The position numbers and the translations under genes are program-made. From the NCBI GenBank assembly GCA_900542565.1, contig UQOC01000007.1:3627-67626 (forward strand): 64,000 bases of DNA, given 5' to 3'. Below the pieces are notes generated by a model. The model did not search any database. It was given only the letters and a program-made list of their open reading frames with translations, and was not told the origin of the DNA. Positions 1-9,319 of this stretch are shown here, in pieces; within the stretch, counting starts at the first letter, position 1, and each line of letters starts with the position of its first letter. This DNA comes from an uncultured Eubacteriales bacterium. GTDB taxonomy: Bacteria; Bacillota; Clostridia; Peptostreptococcales; Anaerovoracaceae.

Positions 1-1347
1 GTGGCCATGGGCCAGTCAAAAGCCAACAGCGGTATCGTCCATGCTGGTTTCGATCCGGTACCGGGCAGTCTTAAAGCAGAAATGAACATACAGGGCAGCC
101 GGATGATGGAAGAAACATGCAGCCTGCTGGGAGTAGGATACAGACGAAACGGATCGCTGGTGGCCGCTTTCAGCGATGAGGACTGCCTGACTTTGAAAAA
201 GCTATACGAGCGCGGGATAGAAAACGGAGTTGAAGGGCTGAGGATACTTGAAGGAGAAGAGATATTCCGGATAGAAAAAAACCTTTCACGCAAGATAAAG
301 AAAGCCCTGTATGCGCCGACAGGAGCCGTAGTATGCCCTTATGACCTGACCATCGAAGCCGCAGGCTGCGCAATGGATAACGGAGCAAGGCTGATGCGTT
401 CGTTTGAGGTAGAGAAAATAGACAGGACAGACGGAACCTTTGTGATAACGGCTGCCGATGGGAGAAAGATACAGTCTCGGTTTGTCATCAACTGTGCGGG
501 ATTGTACTCAGATAAGATAGCCCGGATGGTCGGCGATGATTCTTTTAATATCACGCCCAGAGCAGGAGAGTATCTGCTTCTGGATAAAGAAGCCGCTTAT
601 CTGACTGACACGACCATATTTAAAGTTCCCGACAAGATGGGCAAAGGCGTCTTGGCCGTAAAGACTGTTGACGGCAATATACTGCTGGGGCCCACATCAG
701 TTGACAGGACCGGCAGGGACGACTTTTCCGTGACAGAAGCCGGGATGGAAAATATAAAAAATAAGGAATCCATGTTTTTCGACCGGATACCGTATGACAA
801 GGTCATAACACAGTTTGCCGGCCTGAGAGCCCACGGCGACAAGGGGGATTTCATCATCAACAGTCCGGTGCCGGGATTTGTAAATGCTGCCGCCATAGAA
901 TCGCCGGGACTCACATCAGCTCCCGCCATAGCCCTGAAGATAGAGAAGATCCTCATCGAACAGGGCTTTGAACCAGACACGAAGGAAAACTACGACCCAG
1001 GAAGGCCAAAACGCAAGATATTCGCAAAATGTTCAGTTGAAGAAAAAAATGACCTGATAAAACAGGACCCCTCTTATGGTCATGTTGTCTGCCGCTGTGA
1101 AGAAGTAACAGAAGCAGAGATAAAAGAAGCCATCCATAGAGCTCCGGGCGCCGTGGATATTGACGGGATCAAGAGAAGGACAAGGAGCGGCATGGGCCGG
1201 TGCCAGGGAGGATTCTGCATGCCGCAGGTCCTTGAGATACTTGCCAGGGAACTTGGAAAAAGTCCCCTGAAGATCACAAAAAAAGGAGGGGATTCCAATA
1301 TACTGACAGGAATGATAAGGGGAGGTGATAAAGATGATCTATGCTGA
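1..1347 (+). CDS. glpA: GlpA-like FAD-dependent glycerol-3-phosphate dehydrogenase, 5'-truncated by window edge
   Basis: The gene is cut by the window start. The N-terminal FAD-binding GxGxxG segment of the family is missing, and the text opens at the conserved internal stretch around SGIVHAGFDP, so the apparent GTG at base 1 is not a real start. The DAO-type oxidoreductase fold is followed by a BFD-like [2Fe-2S] domain with CRCEEV near residue 364 and GRCQGGFC near 400. Known members oxidise glycerol-3-phosphate to dihydroxyacetone phosphate and pass electrons to a partner flavoprotein. The next gene overlaps it and encodes a GlpB-like partner, and glpP follows, which supports a role in glycerol use. 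I am sure of the family; the exact substrate rests on context. Confidence 0.85.
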   Translation: MAMGQSKANSGIVHAGFDPVPGSLKAEMNIQGSRMMEETCSLLGVGYRRNGSLVAAFSDEDCLTLKKLYERGIENGVEGLRILEGEEIFRIEKNLSRKIKKALYAPTGAVVCPYDLTIEAAGCAMDNGARLMRSFEVEKIDRTDGTFVITAADGRKIQSRFVINCAGLYSDKIARMVGDDSFNITPRAGEYLLLDKEAAYLTDTTIFKVPDKMGKGVLAVKTVDGNILLGPTSVDRTGRDDFSVTEAGMENIKNKESMFFDRIPYDKVITQFAGLRAHGDKGDFIINSPVPGFVNAAAIESPGLTSAPAIALKIEKILIEQGFEPDTKENYDPGRPKRKIFAKCSVEEKNDLIKQDPSYGHVVCRCEEVTEAEIKEAIHRAPGAVDIDGIKRRTRSGMGRCQGGFCMPQVLEILARELGKSPLKITKKGGDSNILTGMIRGGDKDDLC

Positions 1348-2734
1348 TGTGGCAGTGATAGGCGGCGGACCGGCCGGCATGAGCGCTGCCGTTGCGGCAA
1401 AAGAGGCAGGCGCCGGCAAGGTGATGCTCATAGAGAGAGACCATATGCTGGGAGGGATATTGCTCCAGTGCATCCACAATGGTTTTGGCCTGCACAAATT
1501 TAAAGAAGAACTTACAGGACCTGAATACGCAGCCAGATACAAAACCTTGACAGAAAAATCTGCAATAACGGTTTTTACTGATACTATGGTGACCGGGATT
1601 TCCGAAGAAAAGACAATAACATGTGTAAATTCTGCCGACGGATGTTTTCAGATCAGAGCAGGAGCCTTGATACTTGCCATGGGATGCCGGGAAAGGCCCA
1701 GAGGCGCCCTGATGACGCCCGGCGACAGGCCGGCAGGAGTCATGACTGCAGGTACAGCCCAGAAATTTGTAAATATAAAGGGATTTATGCCGGGAAAGCG
1801 GATCGTGATCCTTGGCTCAGGCGACATCGGCCTAATAATGGCTCGCAGGATGACATTGGAGGGGGCCAGTGTGGAAGCCGTATGCGAGATCATGGAGGAT
1901 TCCGGCGGACTGACGCGAAACATATCCCAGTGCCTCAGAGATTTTAATATCCCGCTGAAACTCAGCCATACAGTCACACAGATCCATGGAAAAGAACGGC
2001 TTAAAGGCGTGACCGTTGCCAAGGTAGACCAGGATAAAAAACCTATAAATGGAACAAAAGAATATATACCATGTGATACATTGATGCTTTCTGTTGGGCT
2101 CATACCCGAAAATGAACTGAGCAAGATGGCCGGTATAAAGATCGACACCAGGACAAAAGGGCCTGTTGTGGATGAAAACAGGCAGACCTCGGTTCCGGGC
2201 ATTTTTGCCTGCGGAAATGTGGTGAAAGTACACGAACTTGTGGATTATGTTTCAGATGAAGGAGAAACTGCCGGAAGAGCCGCTGCGGCATATGCTATGG
2301 GAATGCCGCAGCCGGAGCATACGCATGGAAAGGGAAATATGCCTTCTGAGAAAAAGGGTGTGAAGAATATGCCTCCAGATGACGGATGCCATGTGATCTG
2401 CACCGTCTGCCCGGTAGGATGTACCGTCAAGGTGACAAAATGCGCAGAGGAATATGAAACAGAGGGCAACAGGTGCATAAGAGGTAAAAAACACGCCATA
2501 CAGGAAATGATCTGTCCGTGCAGGGTGCTGACGACCACTATGAGGACAGAAAAGGGAGACATGGTTCCTGTCAGGACCGACAGGCCGGTGCCGAAAGACA
2601 GGATATTTGATTGCATGAAAGAACTCGATAAAAAAACCTTGTTGTTGCCAATAGCTTTGGGTGATATTATAATAAAAGGGATAGGGGGCACAGACGCAAA
2701 TCTTGTCTGCGCCGGAACCATAAGCAAAAAATAG
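1334..2734 (+). CDS. GlpB-like NAD(P)/FAD-dependent oxidoreductase with C-terminal DUF1667 cysteine domain
   Basis: This is a 466-residue flavoprotein. An FAD Rossmann motif (GGGPAGMSAA) lies at about residues 9-18 and a second dinucleotide motif (LGSGDIGLIMARR) near residue 160. The C-terminal part, from about residue 355, is the cysteine-rich DUF1667 module, with CTVCPVGC and two later cysteines likely to hold a metal or Fe-S centre. I chose the ATG at 1334 over the GTG at 1325 because a near-perfect GGAGGTGAT ribosome binding site precedes it. It overlaps the dehydrogenase gene by 14 bases, which suggests translational coupling. Paired with GlpA it probably passes electrons from glycerol-3-phosphate to a cellular acceptor; the acceptor is unknown. 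Confidence 0.85.
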   Translation: MIYADVAVIGGGPAGMSAAVAAKEAGAGKVMLIERDHMLGGILLQCIHNGFGLHKFKEELTGPEYAARYKTLTEKSAITVFTDTMVTGISEEKTITCVNSADGCFQIRAGALILAMGCRERPRGALMTPGDRPAGVMTAGTAQKFVNIKGFMPGKRIVILGSGDIGLIMARRMTLEGASVEAVCEIMEDSGGLTRNISQCLRDFNIPLKLSHTVTQIHGKERLKGVTVAKVDQDKKPINGTKEYIPCDTLMLSVGLIPENELSKMAGIKIDTRTKGPVVDENRQTSVPGIFACGNVVKVHELVDYVSDEGETAGRAAAAYAMGMPQPEHTHGKGNMPSEKKGVKNMPPDDGCHVICTVCPVGCTVKVTKCAEEYETEGNRCIRGKKHAIQEMICPCRVLTTTMRTEKGDMVPVRTDRPVPKDRIFDCMKELDKKTLLLPIALGDIIIKGIGGTDANLVCAGTISKK

Positions 2735-2752
2735 ACAGGAGATGGAAGAGAG

Positions 2753-3304
2753 ATGTCTGTATTTGGCAACAGAAAAGTCGCAGCGGCGGTAAGAACAAAG
2801 GAGGATTTTGATATCGCGCTGCTATCCAGAGTCGATGTGATATTTCTGCTGTATTCAAGCATACTGACCATGAAAGCATATGTGGAAAAATGCCACAAGG
2901 CTGGAAAGATCATTTTCATACACATGGACTTTGCAGAAGGAATAGGGAAAGACAGGGCCGGACTTGAACTCCTAAAAAGGATGGGAGTTGACGGCATACT
3001 CACCACCAAGACAAACATGATAAGGCCCGCAAAGGATTTGGGCCTCATAACCGTACAGCGGTTTTTTATAGTAGATTCCCATTCGGTGGATACGGCAGTG
3101 GAATCCATCAGGATCGCAAAGCCTGATGTGGTGGAGATAATGCCGGGCGTGCTGAGCAAAAAGATAAAGGAATTCGCCCAAAAGATCTCCACAGATATAC
3201 TCGCAGGCGGCCTGGTGGAATTCCCATGGGAGGTAGATGACGCCATATCCGCCGGTGCGGCGGCAGTATCCACAGCCGACCGCGATCTGTGGGATTACAG
3301 GTAA
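2753..3304 (+). CDS. glpP: Glycerol uptake operon antiterminator GlpP
   Basis: The 183-residue protein matches the GlpP family along its full length: a TIM-barrel-like fold with HMDFAEG near residue 63, GILTTKTN near 83, VEIMPGV near 130 and a terminal glycine-rich phosphate-binding region (ILAGGLVE). In Bacillus subtilis GlpP binds glycerol-3-phosphate and the leader of glp mRNAs to prevent early termination. It lies 18 bases after the GlpB-like gene, in the operon it presumably controls. The leader it would act on is outside the window, upstream of base 1. Confidence 0.93.
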   Translation: MSVFGNRKVAAAVRTKEDFDIALLSRVDVIFLLYSSILTMKAYVEKCHKAGKIIFIHMDFAEGIGKDRAGLELLKRMGVDGILTTKTNMIRPAKDLGLITVQRFFIVDSHSVDTAVESIRIAKPDVVEIMPGVLSKKIKEFAQKISTDILAGGLVEFPWEVDDAISAGAAAVSTADRDLWDYR

Positions 3305-3350
3305 AGATCAGTTAGCGCAATCATATGTAGAAGGAAAAGGTATCTGAAAG

Positions 3351-5033
3351 ATGAAGATTAAATTTTGCGGGGCGTCCATAGGCGTCACAGGTTCATGCCA
3401 CCTCATCACAACGGACAAGCATAAGCTTTTGCTGGACTGCGGACAGTTTCAGGGCGGAAAGGCTGTGGAAAAGATGAATGAAGAACCTTTCCCCTTTGAT
3501 CCGGCCCAAATAGAATGGGTAATCCTCAGCCATGCACATATCGATCACTGCGGCAGGCTTCCGCTGCTGGTAAAAAGAGGATTCAAAGGACAGATATACT
3601 GCACTGACGCTACGGCAGACCTTCTTGAGGTGATGCTCAAGGACAGCGCCTACATACACGAAAAAGATGCCCAGTGGCAGAGCAAGAAAAACGCCAGGAC
3701 CGGAAAACCGCCGGTTGAACCGCTGTATACTATAGATGATGCAGAAGATGCGCTCAAACTGGTCAGGCCGGTCCTATACGACCAGCTCATCGAACTGGCT
3801 CCGGAAATAAGGATAGTGTTCAACGACGCCGGACATATTCTGGGATCAGCCATAACAGAGTTGTGGATAACTGAAGGAGAAAATACTTCAAAGATCGTAT
3901 TTTCCGGAGACCTGGGAGTCACCAACAGACCGATACTGAGAGACCCCGTGAAGATAAAAAAAGCAGACTATGTCATAATGGAGACCACATACGGCAACAG
4001 GCTCCATCCTGCCAATGCCACCAGCATAGATGAGCTCATACACATTACCCTTGCGACCGTAAAGCGTGGCGGGAGTGTGATAATCCCGTCATTTGCCGTA
4101 GGCAGGACCCAGGAACTGATATACCAGTTCAATATGTTCTATGAACAGCATCCCGAATACCAGAGCCAGCTTGAAAATGTGAATGTCTATATCGACAGCC
4201 CGATGGCAACAACGGCTACTGAAGTGTTCAAGAGGAATGCCCAGGTGTTCGATGAAAAGACCAAAGAGTATATCCTCAGCGGAGATAACCCTCTGGACTT
4301 TAAGAACCTGAAGTTCACCAGGAATACGGCCGATTCCATGATGCTCAACGAGGATAAGTCGCCTAAGATCATCATTTCCGCCAGCGGCATGTGCGAGGCA
4401 GGCCGCATACGCCATCACCTCAAACATAACTTGTGGGACAGCAGGAACAGCATAGTATTTGTAGGCTATCAGGCGGAAGGTACGCTGGGCCGGATGCTCA
4501 TAGAAGGTGCAAAAGAGGTCAAGCTGTTTGGGGAGACTATATCTGTAAAAGCTGAGATCCACAATCTGGAAGGATTTTCCGGACATGCTGACCAGAAAGG
4601 ACTTATGGACTGGCTCAGCGGCTTCCGGCAGGAGCCTGAGCAGATATTCCTCGTACATGGCGAACTGGAATCCAAAAAAGATTTTGCAAGGCTGGTAGGT
4701 GATGAACTTGGTTTCCATCCGGTAGTCATAACGGAAAATTCTGAATTTGAACTGGAAACAGGCCAGCTGCTCAGCAGAGATCAGGTCATCATGGATGTCA
4801 TGGATGATGAAGGCATCGAAGAACTCAAAGACAAGATCGGAGTTATAAAATCTGAACTTGACAGCGTCCTTTCATCTACACAGGGTATAATAGAGAACAA
4901 GATCTCTGCCGAAAAATTGCAGCAGATCAACAATATTGTCCTGGAACTTGAAAAAGCTTCGGCAAACCTGGGATCATCCATAACATCTGAGGACAGGGAC
5001 AGCACGCCCCTCAGCCAGCAAAAGGAGATGTGA
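3351..5033 (+). CDS. MBL-fold metallo-hydrolase with beta-CASP and RNA-specificity (YSH1-like) domains
   Basis: The 560-residue protein has the metallo-beta-lactamase metal motif SHAHIDHCG (about residues 59-67), a further histidine in DAGHILGS and an aspartate in FSGDLG. A beta-CASP region follows, with IDSPMA, SASGMCEAGRIRHH and GFSGHAD. Family members are RNA endonucleases or exonucleases related to CPSF73, so RNA processing is likely, but this subgroup is not RNase J. The last 100 residues are rich in acidic residues, lysine and leucine and probably form a coiled coil, which is unusual for the core family. The start ATG follows AAGGTATCTGAAAG, a weak site. The stop overlaps the leader of udk, so the two genes are probably co-transcribed. 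Confidence 0.85.
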   Translation: MKIKFCGASIGVTGSCHLITTDKHKLLLDCGQFQGGKAVEKMNEEPFPFDPAQIEWVILSHAHIDHCGRLPLLVKRGFKGQIYCTDATADLLEVMLKDSAYIHEKDAQWQSKKNARTGKPPVEPLYTIDDAEDALKLVRPVLYDQLIELAPEIRIVFNDAGHILGSAITELWITEGENTSKIVFSGDLGVTNRPILRDPVKIKKADYVIMETTYGNRLHPANATSIDELIHITLATVKRGGSVIIPSFAVGRTQELIYQFNMFYEQHPEYQSQLENVNVYIDSPMATTATEVFKRNAQVFDEKTKEYILSGDNPLDFKNLKFTRNTADSMMLNEDKSPKIIISASGMCEAGRIRHHLKHNLWDSRNSIVFVGYQAEGTLGRMLIEGAKEVKLFGETISVKAEIHNLEGFSGHADQKGLMDWLSGFRQEPEQIFLVHGELESKKDFARLVGDELGFHPVVITENSEFELETGQLLSRDQVIMDVMDDEGIEELKDKIGVIKSELDSVLSSTQGIIENKISAEKLQQINNIVLELEKASANLGSSITSEDRDSTPLSQQKEM

Positions 5034-5035
5034 AC

Positions 5036-5653
5036 ATGGAAAAGGTGATCGTAATAGGCATAGCCGGCGGGACAGGCTCCGGAAAAAGTACCATGATCGG
5101 AAAGATAAAGGAACAGTTTCATGATGAGATAACCATCCTGAGCCACGATTTTTATTATAAACGACATGATGATATTTCCTTTGAGGACAGAAAACTGCTG
5201 AATTATGACCACCCCAACTCCTTTGATACGGATCTGATGATAGACCATATCAGGCGGCTGAAGAACTGGGAGACCATAGAAAGGCCTGTGTATGATTTCA
5301 CCATACACAACCGGATAGACGAGACCGTCAGAGTCAGTCCGTCAAAGGTCATAATAGTTGAAGGCATATTGATATTTGAAAACAAAGAACTCCTGGACCT
5401 GTTTGATATCAAGGTGTTCATAGACACGGATGCCGATGTGAGGATCATCAGGAGGATACTAAGAGATGTGAGGGAGCGTGGCAGGACGCTGGAATCTGTC
5501 ATCAATCAGTATCTTACTACGGTGAAGCTCATGCATGAGCAGTTTGTTGACCCAAGCAAGAAATATGCTGATATCATAATACCGGAAGGCGGTTTTAATG
5601 TTGTCGCACTGGAAATGCTCAATGAAAGGATAAATGCCCTGCTGCGGCAGTAA
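5036..5653 (+). CDS. udk: Uridine kinase
   Basis: The 205-residue cytosolic kinase carries the P-loop GGTGSGKST at about residues 11-19, DFYYK and the aspartate-rich VFIDTDADVR region of uridine/cytidine kinases. It phosphorylates uridine and cytidine in pyrimidine salvage. An upstream GTG at 5030 is possible, but the ATG at 5036 has AAGGAG eight bases ahead and is preferred. It begins just after the stop of the beta-CASP gene and is followed by a strong terminator, so it closes this transcription unit. Confidence 0.94.
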   Translation: MEKVIVIGIAGGTGSGKSTMIGKIKEQFHDEITILSHDFYYKRHDDISFEDRKLLNYDHPNSFDTDLMIDHIRRLKNWETIERPVYDFTIHNRIDETVRVSPSKVIIVEGILIFENKELLDLFDIKVFIDTDADVRIIRRILRDVRERGRTLESVINQYLTTVKLMHEQFVDPSKKYADIIIPEGGFNVVALEMLNERINALLRQ

Positions 5654-5674
5654 AACTGCGATAATGTGAAATAA

Positions 5675-5720
5675 TCCCACTTTCTACCTGACAAAAGGTA
5701 AAAAGTGGGACTTTTTTATT
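5675..5720 (+). terminator. Rho-independent terminator after udk
   Basis: An inverted repeat (TCCCACTTTCTACCT paired with AAAGGTAAAAAGTGGGA, with small imperfections) is followed by CTTTTTTATTTT. It lies 22 bases after the udk stop. Confidence 0.9.
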
Positions 5721-5776
5721 TTCAGGCGTAAATATGCCAGAAGATGCAGGCGATCCCATGAGAGGAGGATACAAAG

Positions 5777-5872
5777 ATGCGAAATACAGCATATGACCAA
5801 AATATAGCAGCTCAATATCTTTTTTTGACAATTTATTTAAAACAGCATGAAACAAAAGGTAAAATATGGTAA
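5777..5872 (+). CDS. Possible 31-residue peptide with strong ribosome binding site
   Basis: A short reading frame of 31 codons starts at an ATG eight bases after AGAGGAGG, a very strong ribosome binding site that no other start in the area would use. The product begins MRNTAYDQNI and has a hydrophobic middle (QYLFLTIYLK). It could be a real small protein or a leader peptide for the phage-like regulator that starts 26 bases later. I do not recognise it and there is no other support. Confidence 0.35.
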   Translation: MRNTAYDQNIAAQYLFLTIYLKQHETKGKIW

Positions 5873-5897
5873 AAAATACAGTACAGAGGGAGAAAAG

Positions 5898-6302
5898 ATG
5901 CGAGATTACCAATACAAAAAAATAAAAGAATACATCTTGCCTGAAGCGGTGTACAGACAGGCTCTGTGGGCAGCCAGGGATATGGGAAGGCTCATGGAGA
6001 AGCTTGCAGAGGCAAGGGACCGCCTGGGGGAGACGGTCCCTTCAAATATGGGATATAAGCATAACCGTAGATTATCAAGGTCAGATCCGACATATGGCCA
6101 AGCCAGGGAGATGATCAATCTTGCCTTACGAATAGAGGGCATAGAGCGTGCTCTTGATACGGTGCCGGCAGATTTTCGCAAAGGCATAAGGAAAAAGTTC
6201 ATGTATGATGAAGACTACGGTGAGGAATACGAAGAGACCATATGGAAAAGATGGCAGCAGGTTTTTTTGTACAATGTGGCCATAAACCTGGGGATATATT
6301 GA
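5898..6302 (+). CDS. Phage-like transcriptional regulator (RinA/ArpU-like layout), hypothetical
   Basis: The 134-residue protein is basic and helical. It ends in a stretch around WKRWQQVFLYNVAINL that resembles the C-terminus of small sigma-like or RinA/ArpU-type phage regulators, which also have an upstream LPEEYR-like helix (here ERALDTVPADFRKGI). The start ATG at 5898 follows GAGGGAG; an in-frame ATG at 5847 lacks a ribosome binding site. It stands just ahead of the Tad-like genes, so it may control them or be a leftover of a prophage or integrative element. The family call is from memory of the pattern and is tentative. Confidence 0.5.
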   Translation: MRDYQYKKIKEYILPEAVYRQALWAARDMGRLMEKLAEARDRLGETVPSNMGYKHNRRLSRSDPTYGQAREMINLALRIEGIERALDTVPADFRKGIRKKFMYDEDYGEEYEETIWKRWQQVFLYNVAINLGIY

Positions 6303-6321
6303 CAGATCGAGGAGGGAAAGG

Positions 6322-6921
6322 TTGAACAGAAAGAGGATCGGCATAGTCATCATAGTCGGTACGCTGATATGCATAGCAGCCTGGGAATTTTGGGGCCGGG
6401 AAGCAATATCTCTGGACAAAGTGCTGGTGTTGAAAAAAGACACGCCGGAAAATACTGTGGTACACCGTGATGACATGACAGTCGCCAAAATTGAGAACGC
6501 AGACAGCGATGCCCTCAGGCCTGATGATATTGACAGCATAATAGGAATGAGGACTTCACAGTATGTGGCCGGGGGAACTGAGCTCAGAAAGGAGTACTTT
6601 GCCCAATCTCTTTTTTATCTTGGGGAGGATACAGACAAAGCAGTTATGGCATTGCCGGCGGACTGGCTGTTGTCATACCCGCAGACCATCAGGCGGGGAG
6701 ACAGGATAAGCCTGTATTCCGGCCATGTAAGACTGATCGAAGCTGTGGTCATCCATGCCAAGGACAGTGGTGGACAGGAAGTCCTTTCGCCGGATTCAGA
6801 CAGGCTCAGCTCTTCTGAGACCGTACACACCATAGAGATAATAGCAGATATGGCAGGGCTGACAGATCTGGCTGTGTTAGCCGGGGAAGGGGAAAAATTC
6901 ACCCTTCTCTGTCAGAGATGA
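6322..6921 (+). CDS. CpaB/RcpC-like SAF-domain pilus assembly protein
   Basis: The 199-residue protein begins at a TTG, with GAGGAGGG upstream. One N-terminal membrane segment (residues 5-23, IGIVIIVGTLICIAAWEF) is followed by an SAF-type domain with VLKKDTPENTVV, VAGGTEL and a later half resembling RcpC/CpaB (LPADWLL, RRGDRISLYS). CpaB-family proteins sit in the envelope and assist Flp/Tad pilus assembly. Position directly ahead of a CpaF-like ATPase supports the call. It is the first of a run of tightly spaced genes to 10729. Confidence 0.75.
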   Translation: MNRKRIGIVIIVGTLICIAAWEFWGREAISLDKVLVLKKDTPENTVVHRDDMTVAKIENADSDALRPDDIDSIIGMRTSQYVAGGTELRKEYFAQSLFYLGEDTDKAVMALPADWLLSYPQTIRRGDRISLYSGHVRLIEAVVIHAKDSGGQEVLSPDSDRLSSSETVHTIEIIADMAGLTDLAVLAGEGEKFTLLCQR

Positions 6922-6936
6922 AACAGGGGGATAAAA

Positions 6937-8331
6937 ATGGACCAGTACATTACCTTTAAAAAATTTTATGAACTATGCAGACAAGTTGGAGATATTTTTG
7001 AAAAACGATGGAAAGAGGCAGACGAAAATGAAAAGCAGCAGATGCTGGAGCAGGAGAAAAAAGCGATAATGGGTTATGAAAAAGAGACGGAAGCCTATAA
7101 ATCCGGCATCAGGGAAGTGATCGAAAAAGAACCGGCCTGCATGAATACGGAATGTCCGCCGTGGTATCCTAACCTGGCAGACGGAATATTCGCAGAATTG
7201 TACGGGCTGGCCGGGATCGCTCCCTGGGCTTATGACGAGACTGAAGAATATGAAAACTCATCTTCGGCTAAAATAATAGGAGACAGGATATATTGCCTGA
7301 TCGGCGGCATATCGCAGCTGCAGCCTCAGCGTATATCAAGGGAACGCAGACAGCAGCTGAAAAGAGCATTGCTCATGGCATATCCCAAAGAAAGGGTTGA
7401 AAAAGGATTTCACGAAATATACCTTCGTAACGGAATCAGGATAACGATATATTCGGGTGACAGGACAAAAGACGGACAGGACATAATGGTTTTCCGGAAG
7501 TATATAGTAAGAGAACTGACCTTTGAAAAACTGGCCGCTTTGGGAACTGTACCTCCGGAAGGGGTTGAACTGTTCAAAGTCATGGTCCGCCTGGGTTTCA
7601 ATGTCCTGTTTATAGGGCAGGTCAGGGCAGGCAAGACCGTATTTATGCAGACATGGCAGAGGTACGAATGCAGGAATCTGGAAGGACTGGCAATTTCCAC
7701 AGATCCTGAGACACCATGGCACGAGATAATGCCGGATGCTCCCATAATGCAGATAGTAGCAGACGGGAAAGAACTTGATGATGTGGCAAAGTCCATGCTG
7801 AGGGGCGACAACGATTACATCCTTCTCGAAGAAATGCGCGATGCGGATGCTTTTAAGCTTGCTGTTGATATAACTTCTGCCGGAACCAGGAGGACAAAGG
7901 CGACTATGCATGCCGGGAGCGCCCAGGATGTGCCGTATAAGATGGCATCGGCCATTACGGCACGCTACGGAGGCAGTGAAAAAAACATGATCGCCCAGAT
8001 ATACAGAAATTTTCACTATGTGTTTGAACTGTGCCAGATGCCGTCAAACAGAGCGAAAAAACTGCTGAATACCATAAGCGAATATAGATATGATCCGGTT
8101 TTGGACAGAGTATCGGTCCACGAGATCTGCCGTTACGACCATGAGAGCGGCAGATGGCGCTGGAAATATGACATAGGGGAGGATAAGAGAGAAATGGGAA
8201 AACTGCAGCCTGATGAATTTAAAAAAATGGACAAGATGCTTAAAACCCTCGAAAACCGCAATCCTGTCATGGAAAATACGGTGATATATCCCAGATATTA
8301 CAGCGGAGGAAAAGATAAAGATGTTCATTGA
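6937..8331 (+). CDS. CpaF/TadA-like secretion ATPase, divergent
   Basis: The 464-residue cytosolic ATPase has a Walker A motif GQVRAGKT at about residues 226-233 and a Walker B-like DYILLEEMRDA near 290-300, followed by TKATMHAGSA, equivalent to the His box region of type II/IV secretion ATPases. The Walker A loop differs from the usual GGTGSGKT of CpaF. The N-terminal 150 residues are highly charged and poorly matched to the family. It would power assembly of the surface structure built from the neighbouring membrane proteins. Its end overlaps the TadB-like gene by 11 bases. Confidence 0.8.
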   Translation: MDQYITFKKFYELCRQVGDIFEKRWKEADENEKQQMLEQEKKAIMGYEKETEAYKSGIREVIEKEPACMNTECPPWYPNLADGIFAELYGLAGIAPWAYDETEEYENSSSAKIIGDRIYCLIGGISQLQPQRISRERRQQLKRALLMAYPKERVEKGFHEIYLRNGIRITIYSGDRTKDGQDIMVFRKYIVRELTFEKLAALGTVPPEGVELFKVMVRLGFNVLFIGQVRAGKTVFMQTWQRYECRNLEGLAISTDPETPWHEIMPDAPIMQIVADGKELDDVAKSMLRGDNDYILLEEMRDADAFKLAVDITSAGTRRTKATMHAGSAQDVPYKMASAITARYGGSEKNMIAQIYRNFHYVFELCQMPSNRAKKLLNTISEYRYDPVLDRVSVHEICRYDHESGRWRWKYDIGEDKREMGKLQPDEFKKMDKMLKTLENRNPVMENTVIYPRYYSGGKDKDVH

Positions 8332-9304
8332 AGGCATTATGCTCTGCATGCTGGCGGCCGGTATCGCCGTATTATACTTTGATGATATCTGCTGTATATG
8401 TGAACGGGTCCGGAACAGATATATGATATGGTCAGCAGGCATAAGGGACAGAAAGACAAACATAAAGTACCATGGCAGCGGCGGCAGCAATTCTCTGACA
8501 GCAGATCCGACTTATACAGATGACAGCATAGTCAGGCTGCTGTCGGCCACTCTGGGCATAAACGGCAGCAAAGCCAATGTGGTATTTGTCATCATATCTG
8601 TTCTGCCTTCACTGATATTTATCTTCGGGATGGCAGATAAACTGCAGGCGGATCTTTTGCTCATCGCTGCACTTGTCATAGGTTTGGCCCCGTATATATG
8701 GCTTAGGTTAAGGCTGAGGGCGGTAAGAGCAAGGACATCGGGAGAGGGGTTCATATTACTCACAGAACTCCTGGATAATTATAAGATAAATTATTACAAT
8801 ATCAGAGAAGCAGTAGAAGCAACTGCACTGACGATAAAAGATGCGCCAAACAGCAGAAGGCTCCTGTTCAATTTATCTAAGGGAATGAACATGGCAAGTG
8901 ACAGCAGTAGCATCAGGAGGTTGCTGAACGATTTCAATTATTCTTTCGGCACATCCTGGGCACGGATACTGACAGACAACATATTTCTCTCGGTTTCATC
9001 CGGAATAAGGATAGATGAAGCTCTGGAGGATCTGATACATACTGTCGGCAGAGCAAAAGACCTGGATGAATATATAAAGCGTGAAAACAATGAGGCATCT
9101 CTTATCCTGCGGTACCTGGCGCCCGCATGCTACATCCTGACTGTCATCGGCGCCGTAAGGATCTTCGGGCTGACATTGGACGAGTTCATATATTACCAAT
9201 TTGAGACTTCCGCTGGCGCCGCATGGCTGACAGCTTCGGTGATCATTTACATCTTAACTGTGTTTGCCAAGGAATTTCTTGCCAAAAACGCCTTTGACAT
9301 ATGA
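8321..9304 (+). CDS. TadB-like integral membrane protein of the Tad/type II secretion platform
   Basis: The 327-residue protein has an N-terminal membrane segment (IMLCMLAAGIAVLYF), a pair of segments around residues 88-128, and two near the C-terminus (residues 265-285 and 300-318), with a soluble helical T2SSF-like stretch between. This layout matches TadB inner-membrane platform proteins. The start is ATG, overlapping the ATPase gene. The sequence is divergent, so the call leans on layout and gene order as much as on motifs. Confidence 0.7.
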   Translation: MFIEGIMLCMLAAGIAVLYFDDICCICERVRNRYMIWSAGIRDRKTNIKYHGSGGSNSLTADPTYTDDSIVRLLSATLGINGSKANVVFVIISVLPSLIFIFGMADKLQADLLLIAALVIGLAPYIWLRLRLRAVRARTSGEGFILLTELLDNYKINYYNIREAVEATALTIKDAPNSRRLLFNLSKGMNMASDSSSIRRLLNDFNYSFGTSWARILTDNIFLSVSSGIRIDEALEDLIHTVGRAKDLDEYIKRENNEASLILRYLAPACYILTVIGAVRIFGLTLDEFIYYQFETSAGAAWLTASVIIYILTVFAKEFLAKNAFDI

Positions 9305-9319
9305 GAAAGCAGGTGCAGC

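Noticed and set aside
2245..3273. Minus-strand open frame of 342 codons across the GlpB-like gene and glpP
   Set aside because: Two well-recognised plus-strand genes explain the text; the antisense product has no family features.
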